The notes beneath the pieces were generated by a model, which saw only the letters and a list, made by a program, of their open reading frames with translations, did no database searches and was not told the origin of the DNA. Position numbers and translations under genes: made by a program. From JBMOUD01 sp049319665 (GTDB taxonomy: Bacteria; Pseudomonadota; Gammaproteobacteria; Enterobacterales; Enterobacteriaceae), in assembly GCF_049319665.1 (NCBI RefSeq), contig NZ_JBMOUD010000012.1:62001-126000 (forward strand): DNA of 64,000 nucleotides, in the 5' to 3' direction. Below are positions 42,991 to 52,329 of this stretch, one piece after another; positions within the stretch are counted from its first letter, which is position 1, and each line of letters opens with the position of its first letter.

Positions 42991-44074
42991 AATTAATGGC
43001 ATCAACAAATTCTTTGATCGCACTAAGGTGCTCAATGATATTTCGCTCGATATTCCTTCTGGCCAAATGGTGGCGCTACTCGGGCCTTCTGGCTCAGGGA
43101 AAACCACATTGCTGCGCATTATTGCCGGTTTGGAGAATCAATCTAGCGGGCAACTGAGCTTTCACGGCAAAGATGTGACCAACCTGCATGCTCGCGATCG
43201 CCAAGTGGGCTTTGTGTTCCAGCATTACGCCCTGTTCCGCCATATGACGGTGTTCGACAATATTGCTTTTGGCTTGACGGTCCTACCGCGCCGCGAGCGG
43301 CCTAATGCAGCAGCGATTAAACAAAAGGTCACGCAACTCTTGGAGATGGTGCAATTAGCCCATCTTGCTAATCGCTACCCAGCGCAACTTTCTGGCGGGC
43401 AAAAGCAGCGCGTTGCGTTGGCGCGAGCCTTAGCGGTTGAGCCGCAAATTCTATTGCTTGATGAGCCCTTTGGCGCATTGGATGCACAGGTGCGTAAAGA
43501 GCTGCGTCGCTGGTTGCGCCAGTTACATGAAGAGTTGAAATTCACCAGCGTCTTCGTCACTCATGACCAAGAAGAAGCGATGGAAGTGGCGGATCGCGTG
43601 GTGGTAATGAGTCAGGGTAATATCGAGCAAGTCGGTACGCCGATTGAGATTTGGCGCGAGCCTGCAACGCGTTTCGTATTGGAATTTATGGGAGAAGTTA
43701 ACCGTATTGGCGGTGAGATTCGTGGTTCCCATTTATACGTTGGCGATTATCACTGGCCGCTGGCGATCACTCCATTACATCAAGGCAGCGTGGATCTGTT
43801 CTTACGTCCATGGGAGCTAGAAATCTCGGATCAGGAAACACCGCGTTGCCCACTGCCGGTACAGGTGTTAGAAGTCAGCCCACGCGGCCATTTCTGGCAA
43901 CTGATCGTTCAACCTAAAGGGTGGCACGGTGAGCCTATTTCAGCCGTATTGACTGAAGTAAACGGCCAGCAAGCACCGCAGCGCGGTGATAATTACTTTA
44001 TTGGTGGACTCAACGGGCGTTTGTACGCAGGCGATAGAGCACTGCAACCCGTTGCGTTAGCCAAGACGGCCTGA
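42980..44074 (+). CDS. cysA: Sulfate/thiosulfate ABC ATP-binding protein CysA
   Basis: This encodes 364 residues from ATG 42980 (MSIEINGINKFFDRTKVLN), preceded by CAGGAGG; the frame continues upstream but those codons belong to cysW. Walker A GPSGSGKTT, signature LSGGQKQRVALARA, Walker B ILLLDEPFGALDA and VTHDQEEAMEVADR are complete. A C-terminal TOBE-like domain follows. Confidence 0.96.
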   Translation: MSIEINGINKFFDRTKVLNDISLDIPSGQMVALLGPSGSGKTTLLRIIAGLENQSSGQLSFHGKDVTNLHARDRQVGFVFQHYALFRHMTVFDNIAFGLTVLPRRERPNAAAIKQKVTQLLEMVQLAHLANRYPAQLSGGQKQRVALARALAVEPQILLLDEPFGALDAQVRKELRRWLRQLHEELKFTSVFVTHDQEEAMEVADRVVVMSQGNIEQVGTPIEIWREPATRFVLEFMGEVNRIGGEIRGSHLYVGDYHWPLAITPLHQGSVDLFLRPWELEISDQETPRCPLPVQVLEVSPRGHFWQLIVQPKGWHGEPISAVLTEVNGQQAPQRGDNYFIGGLNGRLYAGDRALQPVALAKTA

Positions 44075-44125
44075 TAATTTGGTAATATATCGGTAATGTG
44101 GCGACTCAATGTCGTCAGTAGTCTG

Positions 44126-44150
44126 AGGCGGTTATCAAACCGCCTTTTTT
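44126..44150 (+). terminator. Hairpin with T-run between cysA and cysM
   Basis: An 8-bp stem (aggcggtt / aaccgcct) with a 4-base loop is followed by TTTTT. It could end cysPUWA or act as an attenuator before cysM, which in E. coli is partly cotranscribed. Confidence 0.85.
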
Positions 44151-44216
44151 ATCGCCTAATACTCGTTTATTCGTTTTTAATCGAACGATATATTTTATTG
44201 AAATAAGGTTTGCATA

Positions 44217-45101
44217 GTGAGTACGCTCGAACACTTTATTGGAAATACACCGCTGGTGAGATTACAGCGTCTGTCTCAAGGGCTAGATAGTGAAATCTGG
44301 GTTAAACTTGAAGGCAATAATCCAGCGGGATCGGTAAAAGATCGAGCGGCATTGTCCATGATCACGCAGGCCGAACAGCGTGGTGAAATTTCTCCAGGTG
44401 ATACGCTTATTGAGGCCACCAGTGGGAATACTGGCATTGCGTTGGCGATGATTGCTGCGGTTAAAGGCTACCGGCTGAAACTGCTTATGCCTGACAATAT
44501 GAGCATGGAAAGGCAAGCATCGATGCGCGCCTATGGTGCGGAGCTGATTTTAGTCACCCGGGAACAAGGCATGGAAGGCGCACGCGATTTAGCGCAAGAA
44601 ATGGCACGCCAAGGGCAAGGCAAAGTGCTGGACCAGTTTAACAATCCTGATAACTCTTTGGCGCACTTTACGACTACCGGACCCGAGATATGGCAGCAAA
44701 CGGCAGGACGTATCAGCCATTTTGTTTCCAGTATGGGCACCACCGGAACGATTAGCGGCGTCAGTCGTTATCTGAAGAGTCAAAATGAACAGGTCAAAGT
44801 TATCGGTTTACAGCCTGCCGATGGCAGTAGTATTCCCGGTATCCGTCGTTGGCCTGCGCAATATATGCCAGGTATTTTCCGACCGGATTTGGTCGATAGC
44901 ATTATTGATATGGGGCAGCGTGAAGCGGAAGACACCATGCGACTGCTTGCACAACAGGAAGGCATCTTCTGTGGTGTCAGTTCTGGCGGGGCGGTTGCGG
45001 GAGCGTTACAGGTTGCTAAAGCTAATCCGGGAAGCGTGATTGTAGCCATCGTTTGTGACCGAGGCGATCGCTATTTATCAACCGGCGTTTTTTCTGTTTA
45101 G
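44217..45101 (+). CDS. cysM: Cysteine synthase B (O-acetylserine sulfhydrylase B)
   Basis: This encodes 294 residues from GTG 44217. It makes cysteine or S-sulfocysteine from O-acetylserine and sulfide or thiosulfate, using PLP. The PLP lysine is in NPAGSVKDRAALSMI, the substrate loop is EATSGNTGIALAM, and the phosphate loop is SSMGTTGTISGVSRYL. The shorter length and VKDRAAL-type motif separate CysM from CysK. It follows the thiosulfate importer, whose product it uses. Confidence 0.94.
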   Translation: MSTLEHFIGNTPLVRLQRLSQGLDSEIWVKLEGNNPAGSVKDRAALSMITQAEQRGEISPGDTLIEATSGNTGIALAMIAAVKGYRLKLLMPDNMSMERQASMRAYGAELILVTREQGMEGARDLAQEMARQGQGKVLDQFNNPDNSLAHFTTTGPEIWQQTAGRISHFVSSMGTTGTISGVSRYLKSQNEQVKVIGLQPADGSSIPGIRRWPAQYMPGIFRPDLVDSIIDMGQREAEDTMRLLAQQEGIFCGVSSGGAVAGALQVAKANPGSVIVAIVCDRGDRYLSTGVFSV

Positions 45102-45239
45102 CATTGAAATTTAAGACTATTTAATTCTGTCGGGTTGCTGTCAGATTGTTGTCACGTTGATGCCGTGCTGCTGTCGTGTTGTATTGATAGCATTAGCATC
45201 ACACTGCGAACTGATTCAATTCTACTAATGGTGGTGTTT

Positions 45240-45716
45240 ATGAATAGCAGCAATCTGATACGTGACCTTCGTCTTTCTCGTGCCTGGTCACAGGAAAAAC
45301 TGGCAGAACTTTCTGCTCTCAGTGTCCGCACTATTCAACGTATTGAAAACGGCGAGCAGGGCAGCCTGGAAACCTTGAGCGCATTAGCCGCTGTTTTTGG
45401 TGTTAACGTTGCTGAACTGTCTCCTGCACCTGATGCCAGCTCATCTAATAACGAGGCGCTTGATAAGCGTGTTTATGATGCGCGGCAGCGCCTGGCGGAG
45501 GAAAATAAATTCTACCGCCGTCTTTTCGCGGCTGTCGTGGTCTGCGTTATTTTATTCGTAGTGAACCGACTGACATCACCAGAGCAGAACTGGTTTATCT
45601 GGCCGGCTATTATTTGGGGACTTTTGCTGCTTATTCGTGGCGTAAGAGTCTTTGTCTTGCGCGACTGGTTGCAGCGCTGGCAGCAGGCTCGATTGCAGAA
45701 AATCCTGCGTAAATAG
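45240..45716 (+). CDS. XRE-type helix-turn-helix protein with a two-helix membrane domain
   Basis: This encodes 158 residues from ATG 45240. The N-terminal HTH_3 domain is evident (IRDLRLSRAWSQEKLAELSA, LSVRTIQRIENGEQGSLETL). After a polar linker come two membrane segments (LFAAVVVCVILFVVN and FIWPAIIWGLLLLIRG), as in 2TM-domain proteins. It may be a membrane-bound transcription regulator. The target is unknown; it stands alone between cysM and a two-component system. Confidence 0.8.
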   Translation: MNSSNLIRDLRLSRAWSQEKLAELSALSVRTIQRIENGEQGSLETLSALAAVFGVNVAELSPAPDASSSNNEALDKRVYDARQRLAEENKFYRRLFAAVVVCVILFVVNRLTSPEQNWFIWPAIIWGLLLLIRGVRVFVLRDWLQRWQQARLQKILRK

Positions 45717-45760
45717 TGTGCAAGGCTCCACCGTCTTACTTTCTCGCAGTTGTGAAAATT

Positions 45761-45797
45761 AAGCCCGAATCTATGGTGAATAGGTTCGGGCTTTGTT
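45761..45797 (+). terminator. Terminator after the XRE-2TM gene
   Basis: The stem aagcccgaa / ttcgggctt, with a 15-base loop, is followed by a T-rich stretch (tgttgttttta). From 45798 to 46066 only the promoter region of the two-component operon is expected and nothing else was recognised. Confidence 0.75.
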
Positions 45798-46066
45798 GTT
45801 TTTATCTCGGATAAAAAATATCGCTGGGTTCTTCTCTGCCCGGCGCAATCTTTGCACTCAAGTAGTTGCTTCGGAATCTTCACTATTTTGTGATGTCATC
45901 TCTATGGCTTTAATCCGATGCTATGGTTAATGAAGCGGGCCGATAGCTTGAATTATCTGGATAATCACGTTCGGCGCGGGTGTGATATGTAAAAATAGAG
46001 TAAAAGCTACTGCGCAGAATGAGCTTAGGGGTAAATATGTCTGTAATTCAGTTAGGCGAGAAAAAA

Positions 46067-46753
46067 ATGATGAAAATTCTATTAGTCGATGATGACCTCG
46101 AATTAGGCACTATGCTCAGTGAATACCTTATTGCCGAGGGATTTAATGCATCGCTGGTGCTGACCGGAAAGGCTGGCATTGAAGGCGCTATGTCCGGCGA
46201 ATATAGCGCAATGATCCTCGATATCATGCTGCCAGATATGAGCGGCATTGACGTGTTGCGTCAAGTGCGTAAAAACCGCCGTTTGCCGATTATTATGCTG
46301 ACGGCCAAAGGGGATAATATTGACCGGGTGATTGGCCTGGAAATGGGCGCTGATGATTATATGCCCAAGCCTTGTTACCCTCGTGAGTTGGTCGCTCGCC
46401 TACGTGCAGTATTGCGTCGAGTAGAAGAACAGCATGAGAATCATTCTGATGCATCAATCATTACCTACGGTGATTTAACACTTAACCCAGCGACCCGCAG
46501 TAGCGAATGGCGTGGTGCGATGTTTGATTTGACCGCTTCAGAATTCAATTTGCTCGAGCTGCTATTGCGTTCTCCTGACCGCGTTGTCTCTAAAGATGAA
46601 CTTTCAGAAAAAGGCTTGGGTCGCCCGCGTGAGGCTTACGACCGCAGTATTGACGTGCATATTAGTAATATTCGCCAAAAATTAGCGTCACTGGATGGCG
46701 GCGATATTATGACTATTGAAACGGTGCGCAGTATTGGATATCGAATCAGGTAA
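46067..46753 (+). CDS. OmpR-family response regulator (CpxR-like)
   Basis: This encodes 228 residues if started at ATG 46067 (the adjacent ATG 46070 is equally good; the frame is open to 46019). The receiver domain has the acidic pocket VDDDLE, the phosphorylated Asp in MILDIMLPDMSG, Thr in LTAK and Lys in MPKPCYP. The C-terminal winged helix (TASEFNLLELLLRSPDRVVS, then IDVHISNIRQKL) binds DNA. CpxR is the closest shape, but the true cpxRA normally lies elsewhere, so I treat this as a paralog. The histidine kinase gene follows by 4 bp. Confidence 0.85.
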   Translation: MMKILLVDDDLELGTMLSEYLIAEGFNASLVLTGKAGIEGAMSGEYSAMILDIMLPDMSGIDVLRQVRKNRRLPIIMLTAKGDNIDRVIGLEMGADDYMPKPCYPRELVARLRAVLRRVEEQHENHSDASIITYGDLTLNPATRSSEWRGAMFDLTASEFNLLELLLRSPDRVVSKDELSEKGLGRPREAYDRSIDVHISNIRQKLASLDGGDIMTIETVRSIGYRIR

Positions 46754-46757
46754 TTTT

Positions 46758-48107
46758 ATGCGCGGCAGATTGTTTTGGAAAATTTTATTAGGCTTTTGGA
46801 TAACGCTCATTGCCATTACTCAGGTGCTTTGGCTGGTTTTCACTTTCTATAGCCACCATGAGCGTCCTGAGAGCGGCATAGCACAGCGTTACGCCTCAAT
46901 GCAGGTCAATACCGCGGCGGTAGCTTTACAGGGCGGGGGACTCCCCGCTTTGGATGAGGTGATTAACCAATGGTCTGATGGTGATAAACAGTTGCTCACC
47001 GTCGAACCGGTAAGCGCCAGCGATGATCAAGACACCTTAGATAATAAACCCGCTCATAATCTTGGACGAAGAGGAGTCACGCCTGATTTCGTTACGTCAG
47101 TACAAGGCCCAGATGGTCAAAGTTATCGGCTTACTTATAATGTTGAACATCTGATAGCCGAGTATGCGCCTAAGCATCGTTCGCAGCGTTTTCTTAATAT
47201 TCCGCCGCCATTTTTATGGATGGGGGGCGTTGGCGGGCTACTGTTTAGTGCGGTGTTGGCATTCAACCTGACGCGTCCGATGCTGCAAATGCGTAAGGCA
47301 TTTGATCGGGTGGCACAAGGTGATTTATCAGTACGTTTATATGCCAGTATGGCAAAACGACACGATGAAATATCAGTAGTTGCGCGGGATTTTGACTCAA
47401 TGGTTGAGCGCTTACAGGTGTTAGTCAAAGCGCGTGAGGAGTTGCTGCACGATGTGTCGCACGAGCTGCGCTCACCGTTAGCCAGATTGCAGTTAGCCAT
47501 CGGCTTGGCGCGGCAAAACCCTTCTAATGTCGAAAGCTCGTTGACGCGTATCGATCATGAAGCCGGACGGTTGGATAAAATGATTGGTGAACTGCTGGTG
47601 CTCTCGCGTACGCAAAATAGCAGTATTCCTGATGAAGAGTACTTTGATTTGCTTGGCCTGGTCGAAGCGGTGGTTTTTGACGCGCGTTATGAAGCACAGA
47701 TTCCAGAAGTTGAAATTGAGTTGAATGTAAATGACGCCGCAGTGGAAGATTACACGGTGAAAGGTAATGCCGAGTTGATGCGCCGAGCAATTGATAATGT
47801 GGTACGTAACGCACTACGTTTTTCTGGCCGCGGGCAAACAGTCAGTGTGACGTTGACCAGCACCGATCATGTATTAAAAGTAGATGTTGCCGATCAAGGG
47901 CCGGGTGTGGAAGAAGATAAGTTGTCGAGTATCTTCGACCCCTTTGTCCGGGTGAAATCGCCGCTGTCAGGCAAAGGCTATGGGCTAGGGCTGGCGATTA
48001 CTAAAAAAGTTGTGGTAGCGCACAGAGGGAAGGTTGAAGCGCATAACGGTGCGTCTGGTGGGCTGGTAATCAGCCTGCAGGTGCCACATTGGAAAGTGAC
48101 GGCCTAA
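46758..48107 (+). CDS. Sensor histidine kinase (CpxA-like)
   Basis: This encodes 449 residues from ATG 46758 (MRGRLFWKILLGFWITLIAI). Two membrane segments enclose a periplasmic domain of about 120 residues. HAMP, dimerisation helix with the phosphorylated His (HDVSHELRSPLARLQLAIGL), N-box (RRAIDNVVRNALRFS), G1 (VADQGPGVEEDKL) and G2 (GKGYGLGLAI) are all present. It pairs with the regulator just upstream. The stimulus is not known; envelope stress is a reasonable guess by analogy only. Confidence 0.85.
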   Translation: MRGRLFWKILLGFWITLIAITQVLWLVFTFYSHHERPESGIAQRYASMQVNTAAVALQGGGLPALDEVINQWSDGDKQLLTVEPVSASDDQDTLDNKPAHNLGRRGVTPDFVTSVQGPDGQSYRLTYNVEHLIAEYAPKHRSQRFLNIPPPFLWMGGVGGLLFSAVLAFNLTRPMLQMRKAFDRVAQGDLSVRLYASMAKRHDEISVVARDFDSMVERLQVLVKAREELLHDVSHELRSPLARLQLAIGLARQNPSNVESSLTRIDHEAGRLDKMIGELLVLSRTQNSSIPDEEYFDLLGLVEAVVFDARYEAQIPEVEIELNVNDAAVEDYTVKGNAELMRRAIDNVVRNALRFSGRGQTVSVTLTSTDHVLKVDVADQGPGVEEDKLSSIFDPFVRVKSPLSGKGYGLGLAITKKVVVAHRGKVEAHNGASGGLVISLQVPHWKVTA

Positions 48108-48136
48108 GCGAAACAAAGAAGCAAAACAGTAGCAAC

Positions 48137-48165
48137 AAAAAACGGCGCATTAAGCGCCGTTTTTA
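48137..48165. terminator. Bidirectional terminator between the kinase gene and crr
   Basis: The stem aacggcgc / gcgccgtt is flanked by a run of A and a run of T and serves both convergent transcripts, the kinase operon and ptsHI-crr. Confidence 0.9.
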
Positions 48166-48180
48166 TTAATAGAACCTGAC

Positions 48181-48690
48181 TTATTTTTTGATACGGATGA
48201 TTGGTGTTTCACCAACAACAACGTTACCGGTCAGTTTAGTCAGTTCTTTGATCTCATCCATGTTAGAGATAACCACTGGTGTCAGAGTAGACTTGGCTTT
48301 CTCTTCCAGCAGCGCCAGATCGAATTCGATAACCAGATCGCCTTTCTTCACACGCTGGCCTTCTTCAGCGATGCGTTTGAAGCCTTCGCCTTTCAGTTCA
48401 ACGGTATCGATACCGAAGTGCACGAATAATTCGATGCCGCTATCGGATTCAATTGAGAAAGCATGATTAGTTTCAAAGATTTTACCGATAGTCCCGTCTA
48501 CCGGAGCCACCATTTTGCTGCCTGATGGCTTGATAGCAATACCGTCACCAACGATCTTTTCAGCAAACACGACATCTGGGACATCTTCAATATTGACAAT
48601 TTCACCAGACAATGGCGCAACGATTTCGATGGTGCCAACGTCTTTTTTATCATCAGAAACTAATGATTTCAGTTTATCGAACAAACCCAT
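48181..48690 (-). CDS. crr: Glucose-specific PTS component EIIA
   Basis: This encodes 169 residues, as in E. coli. It passes phosphate from HPr to EIIBC-glucose and regulates adenylate cyclase and sugar permeases. The phosphorylated His is in ELFVHFGIDTVELKGEGFKR; the second active-site His is in ETNHAFSIESDSG. AGGAG precedes ATG 48690. Last gene of ptsH-ptsI-crr, 48 bp after ptsI. Confidence 0.96.
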   Translation of the reverse strand: MGLFDKLKSLVSDDKKDVGTIEIVAPLSGEIVNIEDVPDVVFAEKIVGDGIAIKPSGSKMVAPVDGTIGKIFETNHAFSIESDSGIELFVHFGIDTVELKGEGFKRIAEEGQRVKKGDLVIEFDLALLEEKAKSTLTPVVISNMDEIKELTKLTGNVVVGETPIIRIKK

Positions 48691-48737
48691 GATCTTCTCC
48701 TAAGCATTATTTTGGGCAGCTTTCCAGCAGTGCGCAA

Positions 48738-50465
48738 TTAGCAGAGTGTTTTCTCTTCAATGAATTTGTTAACCAAATTCATCAACTCTTGCGCCGTAGG
48801 TTGAGCCAGAGCCTGATCTGCCAGCGCTTTCACATCTTCGAAGTTTGTATTACGAATAATTTTCTTGATGCGTGGGATAGAGATAGCGCTCATGCTGAAC
48901 TCATCTAACCCCATACCCAATAGCAGGAGTGTAGCACGTTCATCACCTGCTAGCTCTCCACACATGCCAGTCCATTTACCGGCGGCATGAGATGCATCAA
49001 TAACTTGCTTAATAAGTGCGAGTACTGATGGCGACATTGGGTTGTAAAGATGAGAAATCAGCTCGTTACCGCGATCCACTGCCAAAGTATACTGGGTAAG
49101 ATCATTTGTACCAATACTAAAGAAATCAACTTCTTTAGCCAGATGATGAGCAATCATCGCCGCAGCAGGTGTTTCTACCATTACGCCCACTTCGATAGAC
49201 TCATCAAAGGCTTTATTTTCTTCACGTAACTGAGCTTTCAGCATTTTCAGCTCGGCGTTCAGTTCACGGACTTCTTCAACAGAGATGATCATCGGATACA
49301 TGATGCGCAGCTTGCCGAATGCCGATGCACGCAGAATCGCACGCAGCTGGTCGTGAAGAATTTCTTTACGATCCAAACAAATGCGGATTGCACGCCAGCC
49401 CAGGAACGGGTTTTCTTCTTTCGGGAAGTTCATGTATGGCAGCTCTTTATCGCCGCCAATGTCCATGGTACGGATGATAACCGCTTGCGAGCCCATTGCT
49501 TCAGCAACAGCTTTGTAAGCCTGGAACTGTTCTTCTTCGGTTGGCAGGCTTTCGCGATCCATGAACAGGAATTCTGTACGGTATAGACCAACACCTTCTG
49601 CGCCGTTACGTTCTGCACCGGCGACATCACGCACGGTACCGATGTTGGCGCAAACTTCAACCTGATGTCCGTCCAGCGTGATAGCTGGCAGATCTTTCAG
49701 CTTGGCGAGTTCGTCTTTTTCGCTAATGTACTGATTCTGAGCTGCTTTCAACTCATCAATCACCGCAGGGGTTGGATTGACGTAAATCTTGTTGTTCACC
49801 GCATCGAGGATCAGATAGTCATCATTCTTCACTTGCTTGGTCACGTCGCTGGTGCCGACGATAGCCGGTAATTCCAAAGAACGCGCCATGATTGAGGTGT
49901 GCGAAGTACGGCCACCCAAATCGGTGATGAAACCCAGCACTTTGTTGAGGTTCAACTGTGCGGTTTCTGATGGTGTTAAATCGCTAGCAACCAGAATAAC
50001 TTCATCCTGGATGGAGCTCAGGTCAACAATTGCCAACCCTAAAATATTTCTCAACAGACGCTTACCGATATCACGCACGTCAGCCGCACGTTCTTTCAGG
50101 TATTCATCATCGAGTTCTTCCAGTGCTTTAGCCTGACCTTCGATGACTGCGTAGGCCGCCGCGTCAGCAGTGGATTTATCATCTTTGATAAGGGCTATGA
50201 TTTCCTGCTCAAGCTCTTCGTCTTCCAACAACATGATGTGACCTTCGAAGATAGCTTCTTTCTCTTCGCCAAAGGTCTCGCCAGCCTTGGTCTTGATCGT
50301 TTCTAACTGCGCAGATGCTTTCGCACGGCCAGACAGAAAACGCTCAACTTCCTGATCGACACTCTCAGGAGAGATTTTTTTCCGGTCGATGACAATTTCA
50401 TCTTCTTTCAACAGAAGTGCTTTGCCGAAAGCGATACCGGGTGATACTAAAATGCCTGAAATCAT
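48738..50465 (-). CDS. ptsI: PTS enzyme I (phosphoenolpyruvate-protein phosphotransferase)
   Basis: This encodes 575 residues, the usual length. It autophosphorylates from phosphoenolpyruvate and passes phosphate to HPr. The active-site His is in DLGGRTSHTSIMARSLELPA; the PEP-binding barrel includes GLYRTEFLFMDR, MDIGGDKELPYM and SIGTNDLTQYTLAVDRGNEL with the conserved Cys in TGMCGELAGD. Starts at ATG 50465 with AGGTAGGG upstream. Confidence 0.96.
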   Translation of the reverse strand: MISGILVSPGIAFGKALLLKEDEIVIDRKKISPESVDQEVERFLSGRAKASAQLETIKTKAGETFGEEKEAIFEGHIMLLEDEELEQEIIALIKDDKSTADAAAYAVIEGQAKALEELDDEYLKERAADVRDIGKRLLRNILGLAIVDLSSIQDEVILVASDLTPSETAQLNLNKVLGFITDLGGRTSHTSIMARSLELPAIVGTSDVTKQVKNDDYLILDAVNNKIYVNPTPAVIDELKAAQNQYISEKDELAKLKDLPAITLDGHQVEVCANIGTVRDVAGAERNGAEGVGLYRTEFLFMDRESLPTEEEQFQAYKAVAEAMGSQAVIIRTMDIGGDKELPYMNFPKEENPFLGWRAIRICLDRKEILHDQLRAILRASAFGKLRIMYPMIISVEEVRELNAELKMLKAQLREENKAFDESIEVGVMVETPAAAMIAHHLAKEVDFFSIGTNDLTQYTLAVDRGNELISHLYNPMSPSVLALIKQVIDASHAAGKWTGMCGELAGDERATLLLLGMGLDEFSMSAISIPRIKKIIRNTNFEDVKALADQALAQPTAQELMNLVNKFIEEKTLC

Positions 50466-50512
50466 AACCCTACCTTTCTATTGACTGGTTTAAACTATGT
50501 GAACTGGGCTTC

Positions 50513-50770
50513 TTATTCGAGCTCAGCCATCAGTTTTACCAAGTGCTCAACGGCTTTCTGCTCGTCTTCACCTTCTGCAGAAAGGGTAACAACGGTACCT
50601 TGGGTCAGGCCGAGGGTTTGCAATTTGAACAGGCTTTTCGCGCTAGCGCTTTTGCCGTTAGAAGTCACAGTGATGTCTGAAGTGAAGCCTTTAGCTTCTT
50701 TCACGAACTGTGCTGCAGGACGAGTGTGCAGGCCATTTGGTGCAGTAATAGTAACTTCTTGCTGGAACAT
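50513..50770 (-). CDS. ptsH: PTS phosphocarrier protein HPr
   Basis: This encodes 85 residues from ATG 50770 (MFQQEVTITAPNGLHTRPAA), the standard E. coli length; a longer frame to 50785 adds five unconserved residues. His15 in GLHTRPA carries the phosphate and Ser46 lies in KSASAKSLFKLQTL. It leads the pts operon. Confidence 0.96.
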   Translation of the reverse strand: MFQQEVTITAPNGLHTRPAAQFVKEAKGFTSDITVTSNGKSASAKSLFKLQTLGLTQGTVVTLSAEGEDEQKAVEHLVKLMAELE

Positions 50771-51178
50771 TGGTGATTTCCCCAACTTAATTTAAAAGTA
50801 ATAATATGGAGCTAAAGTCTAGCGTAAAACGCTAGATTTGGCTTATGAGACTCGCGCCTGACTATGGTCCAGCGACAAGCTCCGATCAACAGGAATAACA
50901 AAAATCCGCACTGAGTGCCTAAACTCTGACTCACAGATTCTGTGCTTTCCCGCCATTTGGCTATTATGCCGTGATTACCTAGTGTGTAACAAATAAGTAA
51001 ATCGATTCAGCGTGTGACAAAACTACGCGGGATTAATTTTTCGCTTCGAAATAATTGCACGGTTAAATACTAAACCTGGCGGGTAAAATCAATCACAGAC
51101 TAATACAAACTTTGATCTCGCCCACAAAAAAGCACCCTGACAGGTGCTTTTTTATACTTAAATAGTGTTGTGGCACTA
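50771..51178. promoter_or_regulatory. ptsH upstream region (about 400 bp) with the cysK terminator
   Basis: This gap between cysK and ptsH, both on the minus strand, should hold the pts promoters; in E. coli these are CRP- and Mlc-controlled, and no site was marked here. The only clear element is the cysK terminator at 51126-51153. Confidence 0.6.
51126..51153 (-). terminator. Terminator of cysK
   Basis: The stem aaaaaagcacc / ggtgctttttt with a 6-base loop lies 26 bp after the cysK stop. Its A/T runs would let it function on both strands. Confidence 0.9.
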
Positions 51179-52141
51179 TTATTGCAGTTCTTTTTCTGTA
51201 AACAAATCTGCAAACAATGCGGTACTCAAATAGCGCTCGCCGGAAGATGGCAAAATCACCACGATAGTCTTGTCTGCAAACTCAGGTTCTTCAGCAAGTT
51301 TAACCGCTGCTGCCACTGCTGCACCTGAAGAAATCCCGGCCAGAATGCCTTCTTCTTCCATCAGGCGGCGCGCCATGGCAAAAGATTCTTCATTGCTGAT
51401 AAGCGACACACGATCGACTAATGCCAAGTCAAGGTTGCCTGGAATAAAACCAGCGCCAATACCTTGGATTTTATGTGGGCCTGGTTTGATCTCTTCACCG
51501 GCTAATGCCTGGGTGATAACAGGGGAGTCAGTAGGTTCTACAGCGAGCAATGTTACGCTGCTTTTTTTGCTTTTCAGATAACGACCCGTACCGGTGATAG
51601 TGCCGCCTGTACCGACGCCAGCAACTAACACATCGACGTCGCCGTCAGTATCTTCCCATATTTCTGGACCCGTTGTTTTCTCATGAATTGCCGGGTTTGC
51701 TGGGTTGCTGAACTGTTGCAGAATCAGATAACGGCTAGGATCGCTGGCTTGAATTTCTTCCGCTTTTGCAATTGCTCCTTTCATGCCCTTGGCGCCTTCG
51801 GTTAACACCAGGTTTGCGCCCAGCGCTTTCAGCAGTTTGCGGCGCTCAACGCTCATGGTTTCAGGCATGGTCAAGGTCAGTTTATAACCGCGGGCTGCAG
51901 CAACGTAAGCGAGGGCAATCCCGGTGTTTCCGCTGGTCGGTTCAACCAGTTCAATGTCCTTGTTGAGGATGCCGCGCTGTTCTGCATCCCAAATCATGTT
52001 GGCACCAATACGACATTTGACACTGAAGCTCGGATTGCGTGACTCGACTTTAGCCAGGATGCGACCGTTGCCGATACGGTTCAGTCGAACCAGTGGCGTA
52101 TGGCCGATTGTTAATGAATTGTCTTCATAGATCTTGCTCAT
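51179..52141 (-). CDS. cysK: Cysteine synthase A (O-acetylserine sulfhydrylase A)
   Basis: This encodes 320 residues (E. coli 323). A PLP enzyme that makes cysteine from O-acetylserine and sulfide. Motifs are the lysine region NPSFSVKCRIGANMIWDAEQ, the substrate loop EPTSGNTGIALAYVAA and the glycine-rich phosphate loop GVGTGGTITGTGRYL. The C-terminus (ADLFTEKELQ) fits CysK. Along with CysM it provides the two isozymes of the pathway in one window. Confidence 0.96.
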   Translation of the reverse strand: MSKIYEDNSLTIGHTPLVRLNRIGNGRILAKVESRNPSFSVKCRIGANMIWDAEQRGILNKDIELVEPTSGNTGIALAYVAAARGYKLTLTMPETMSVERRKLLKALGANLVLTEGAKGMKGAIAKAEEIQASDPSRYLILQQFSNPANPAIHEKTTGPEIWEDTDGDVDVLVAGVGTGGTITGTGRYLKSKKSSVTLLAVEPTDSPVITQALAGEEIKPGPHKIQGIGAGFIPGNLDLALVDRVSLISNEESFAMARRLMEEEGILAGISSGAAVAAAVKLAEEPEFADKTIVVILPSSGERYLSTALFADLFTEKELQ

Positions 52142-52329
52142 AGCCTATCCTTTAACTGTATGAAATTTTAGGGGAACGTGAAGAGCATACTCGAACGCGT
52201 CCCCTAGTGAAGTAAGCAATTGGTATATTATATGTGATAAAGAAATAAGTTTCCGACACACCAATAAGCCCATCATTAACATCAAAAATGTTTAAATCCG
52301 CTTGGCTTTTATGCGTTTTATCGCGCCAT

